From the NCBI GenBank assembly GCA_028274465.1, contig CM051455.1:54826738-54890737 (forward strand): 64,000 bases of DNA. Reading direction: 5' to 3'. Positions 60,640 through 64,000 of the stretch are shown here, piece after piece. The DNA comes from Plantago ovata (Eukaryota; Streptophyta; Magnoliopsida; Lamiales; Plantaginaceae). The stretch's first letter is position 1; each line of letters starts with the position of its first letter. The notes under the pieces are model-generated. The model saw nothing but the letters and a program-made list of their open reading frames with translations. It made no database searches and was not told where the DNA came from. A program made the position numbers and the translations under genes.

Positions 60640-61758
60640 CACTGGCAGGTGTTGCTGAGCTTGCTACCGTGGCACCAAAACAACTCACCACATTCAAGTC
60701 TCTCTCTTCTCTCTCTACCTTACGCTGTCGTTTTCTGCCTCTGCTTTTTTTCAGTTGCATTGTGTTTGTTTGTTTGCTTTGCTTTGCATCCACTACCATC
60801 TGGTTTGTGTTAGTAGTACACTAGTACTTGAGGAATTTGAATTATAAAAAGATTAGATTAAGAAAGGCTATACATTTCTGTTCATCTTCTTTGTCTCTCC
60901 ACTTATAGGAAACAGACTCTTTTTTGGTCTTATTCTTCTTATGTTATATATATTCTCATATTAATATTTTATTATAATATATGCTTTTTTGCATATCATA
61001 TGTAACATATGTATACAGTATGTGTAAATAATAAGTACTACAGTACTATATTGGTCAACGCAAAGTCCTTTTAAAGAAAATCAGATCATAAGATCTGTTG
61101 CAAGTCCACTGTCTTCCTTGCCCACTGGGAAACTGCACAAACATCCCTCAACTTATATACTTCACAGTTTGATATTGTTGTTGCTGCTGCAGATACATTC
61201 TGAAATGGGGTTTGAAGCGATTTTGTAGATTTACTAGATGTATGTTATTTTAAGTGCAATGCTAGTTATTTCGAAGAGTATTTTTTGTTTTGGACGTTCG
61301 GAAATGAATTATAATGTGTATGATAAAAAGTATACATAGTCGCGTATATAGATAGAAACTAGCACAGATCTAACATATTGAACAATGAACATTGACATGT
61401 CATGCACGTATTTGAGAAAACTAACTTGGATGCAGTAACGAAACACTAGACGTTATAAAAATCCTAACGAACTTTCTACGTAATAACTGTAATAACTTGC
61501 GAGTGGCGGATACCGTAAAATAAGTACAAAGAGGGGGGGTTGTGTTATGAAGTTTTAATTGTTACTTTTAGGGGTATAATGGACTTGTCAAGTGTGTGAT
61601 TTGAAACCTAATTAGATAATACCACAAACCACACTTCCTCCCATTGTATTGTAAATGGGTTTTGGTGAATATGGACAAAACTATTTATGGGCACATTGGT
61701 TTACCAATACCACTCGTGAAAATTAAACCACTATTGCGAAAAAGTTTTCTACCTTGAA
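60640..61758. other. promoter side of the BCL7-domain gene and intergenic DNA
   Basis: The first 100 bases are CT-rich on the plus strand (60690-60760), common in plant 5' leaders. The rest is AT-rich with no gene seen. Confidence 0.5.
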
Positions 61759-63890
61759 AACCGTGAAACTGCACATTGTAATGTACAAAAACTCTACATT
61801 CTAGACTGTACCAGCACTATTTAAGGATTCGTTTGCTAGCGGATCGAGTTTTCAAAATGACGAATTTTAAAAATTCAATTTTGGGATGGATTTGAGGTTT
61901 TCAAAACTACATGATCTGAAAATCCCATGTTTGGTTTGCATTTCGCACCGTGTGATACATAATATAAACCCATCCGTGAATTTTAAAAATCTATCCTTCC
62001 ATGCCCACGTTTGGTTAGCTTTGTCGAAATTTCCTTGATGAATTTTGAACCTTTTTACCAAAATTTATTGTTTGGTTGGGTTTGATAAACCAACCACACA
62101 AAGGGGTAAATATTATTTGGCCCAAAAATTTCTATGTTGACAATGTAAGTTGCACCTTGTAGAAAAGCATTTGCTAGATAATATCACAAAGATGATTTCA
62201 TTTACTAACACATGTTTTTTATTCGGTGTTGATGGACATATGTACGAGTTTCTCGAGTATGCGAGATGTTTGATGAATTCCTAATCAGGATATAGAGGAG
62301 TGCTCCAATTCTTACGGATGAGCAAGATCATCCATGGATAAGTTATATCAAAGATAAGTTACACCTTATTATATTTTCTATCATAAATCTAATTGTTTAG
62401 ATTCATTTTTAAAGTGATTAGGTATATTTGAACCATTAAAAGGGTTGCAAGATACACTATTGACAATTGTGTAAATTTGATCCATTTCCTAAAATGAGAC
62501 ACCACAGGAATATAGCACCTGAAGTTGCTACAACATATGGATATGAAAAAGATATCATATGGATACAAATCATGTTTCTCCAATGCTTGAAGTGATTGGT
62601 CACATAATTAACCATAAACGGGTTTGCAAGATATATACTATTGATACTTTATAAATTTTGTCCATTTATTAAAATGAGACACCAAATAAATATAGCAGTT
62701 GAAAGTTGCTATGATATGTCGATGTAAAGATTTGTATCTCTGGCGCTAATAGCCGATGCCAAGTTGATTCGACAAATCACATTCTTGAAGTGATTGGAAA
62801 TACATTACGAATGGTTGTGACTTGTGATCATTGAAAAGATTAGAACACCAACCATCGTTGATCAGTTGGATGATATGTACCTCATGTACATCAACTATTT
62901 CTTTTCAAAACCGAGGCATCTAAATTGCTATTTAGAGTTTATGCCAGTAGTCATGATCTCTATGAGATCTCAAAGAAATTGGCTCAACATGTTAATGTAC
63001 ATGTATTGCAAAAGCATGAAATAAGACATCATGCACAACATAAATAACTCTCACCAACATGAAGTTGGAAGAAGGATATGAATATTAGTTATTGCAATAC
63101 AATAAAAGATCAATTGCTGGCTATATTGATATATTGATCAAGAATGATACATAATATATTTGAAGATGTATCAAACTCTACCAAAAGAAAAGATTGAGCA
63201 TCATACTCTTACGATGAAATAAAAATTCCTTTGTGATCATGAATATTATAAGACCATTATATTATTGGAAAAGAAATTTATGGTGACAAGATCACATATT
63301 AGACTCACTTCCTCAAAGAAGTTCGAGATTACTAGTCTTGCCAATATAAAGTTGATAGTGATTGTGCATCTATATATCACACCATTCCGGCCTCATTCAT
63401 TTATTCACTTATAATTAACCAACAAGAAGTGAAACTAGCCCTAGTTAGGAACTCTCAAATCGGTTCCCTCCACTAGCCCTAGTTAGGAGTTTTAAACATA
63501 TTACACATTGTAATGTACAAAAACCGTGAAACTACACATTGTAATGTACAAAAAATCTACATATCTAGACTGTACGAGCACTATTTAAGGATTCATTTGC
63601 TAGCGGATTGAGTTTCAAAATGACGAATTTTTTAAATTCGGTTTTGGGATGGTTTTGAGGGTTTCAAAACTACAGGATTTGAAAATACCATGTTTGATTT
63701 GCATTTTCACCGTGTGATACATAATATAAACCCATCCGTAAATTTTAAAAATCTATCCTTCCATGCCCACGTTTGGTTAGTTTTGTCGAAATTTTCATGA
63801 TGAATTTTGAACTTTTTTTACCAAAATTTATTGTTTAGTTGGTTTTGATAATCCAGCCACACAAAGGGGTAAATATTATTTGGCCCGAAA
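61759..63890. repeat. pair of ~0.37-kb direct repeats with 1.4 kb between
   Basis: 61759-62126 and 63521-63890 share long stretches, for example 'actatttaaggattc', 'gataaacccatccgt'-like and 'ctatccttccatgcccacg'. They differ by scattered substitutions. The arrangement could be an old TRIM-like element or a duplicated MITE-like sequence. I see no TG...CA ends or target duplication. Confidence 0.7.
62390..62780. repeat. diverged ~0.2-kb tandem repeat
   Basis: Within the spacer of the direct repeats, 62410-62560 and 62590-62735 share 'aagtgattgg', 'ggtttgcaagata', 'aaaatgagacacca' and 'aatatagca' in the same order. No coding sequence was recognised in 62127-63520. Confidence 0.6.
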
Positions 63891-64000
63891 ATACCCTTTT
63901 TATAATGTAAATAATTTATCAATTTACTTTAATTGCAGACGCTTGCGTCTTTGCCGTTTATTAGTCTGAAACACTCCTATAAAAGTGGAGTTGGTTGTTG

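Noticed and set aside
62824..63024. 66-residue plus-strand frame between the direct repeats
   Set aside because: No domain, AT-rich composition and no neighbouring gene signal; most likely chance.
1..64000. tRNA genes or organellar DNA insertions
   Set aside because: I looked for tRNA-like cloverleaf words and familiar plastid or mitochondrial genes and saw none that held up. A tRNAscan and an organelle BLAST would settle it.

Overview
This window is nuclear DNA from a flowering plant, most likely a core eudicot. The evidence is spliceosomal introns with GT/AG borders, plant gene families (a SABATH methyltransferase of the IAMT1 type, an LIP5/VTA1 protein, a mitochondrial GrpE, a BCL7-domain protein) and a plant transposon load of L1 LINEs, Ty1-copia, gypsy, Cassandra, hAT, CACTA, Harbinger and Stowaway elements. 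Two 100-N gaps (11065-11164 and 42623-42722) and single-base frameshifts in two otherwise sound genes mark it as a draft assembly. I cannot name the species.

Layout. 1-2 kb: AT-rich DNA with a 67-bp tandem repeat. 1.8-6.6 kb: three head-to-tail copies of a non-L1 LINE ending in (TAA)n, whose remnants suggest a restriction-like endonuclease. 7.6-10.8 kb: a Stowaway-like element split by a minus-strand L1. 11.2-11.5 kb: the last exon of an IAMT1-like gene next to an assembly gap. 11.8-14.6 kb: a 5'-truncated L1 inside a 70-bp tandem repeat. 15 kb: a small single-exon gene of unknown function. 16.1-17.6 kb: a non-autonomous Harbinger-like element. 17.8-23.5 kb: a Ty1-copia element with both LTRs and a target duplication. 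24.3-28.4 kb: LIP5 in six exons. 28.8-36.1 kb: a long L1 with ORF1 and ORF2. 36.3-36.9 kb: a Harbinger MITE. 37-40 kb: a decayed CACTA element. 41.6-42.6 kb: a broken hAT transposase. 42.7-47.8 kb: a tandem array of a roughly 0.92-kb unit. 47.8-52.3 kb: a decayed gypsy element with a Cassandra solo LTR inside its gag. 52.7-55.6 kb: mitochondrial GrpE in five exons. 56.8-60.5 kb: a BCL7-domain SWI/SNF-subunit-like gene in three exons. 60.6-64 kb: intergenic DNA with a 0.37-kb direct repeat.

The host genes do unrelated jobs: auxin methylation, ESCRT-III disassembly with SKD1/VPS4, mitochondrial Hsp70 nucleotide exchange, and chromatin remodelling. They do appear to form a conserved neighbourhood. 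From memory, Arabidopsis places GrpE (At5g55200), a BCL7-domain gene (At5g55210) and IAMT1 (At5g55250) together, and LIP5 (At4g26750) beside the second mitochondrial GrpE (At4g26780) in the duplicate segment. Transposons account for most of the extra length here.

The most interesting items are the microsatellite-associated LINE, which forms a head-to-tail string and recurs inside LIP5 intron 3 with (TAA)n on both sides; the 0.92-kb array, whose unit carries a stretch resembling the 3' end of a Cassandra LTR; an L1 ORF2 with a long extension before its endonuclease; and the conserved gene block with a duplicated 3' end of the BCL7-domain gene.
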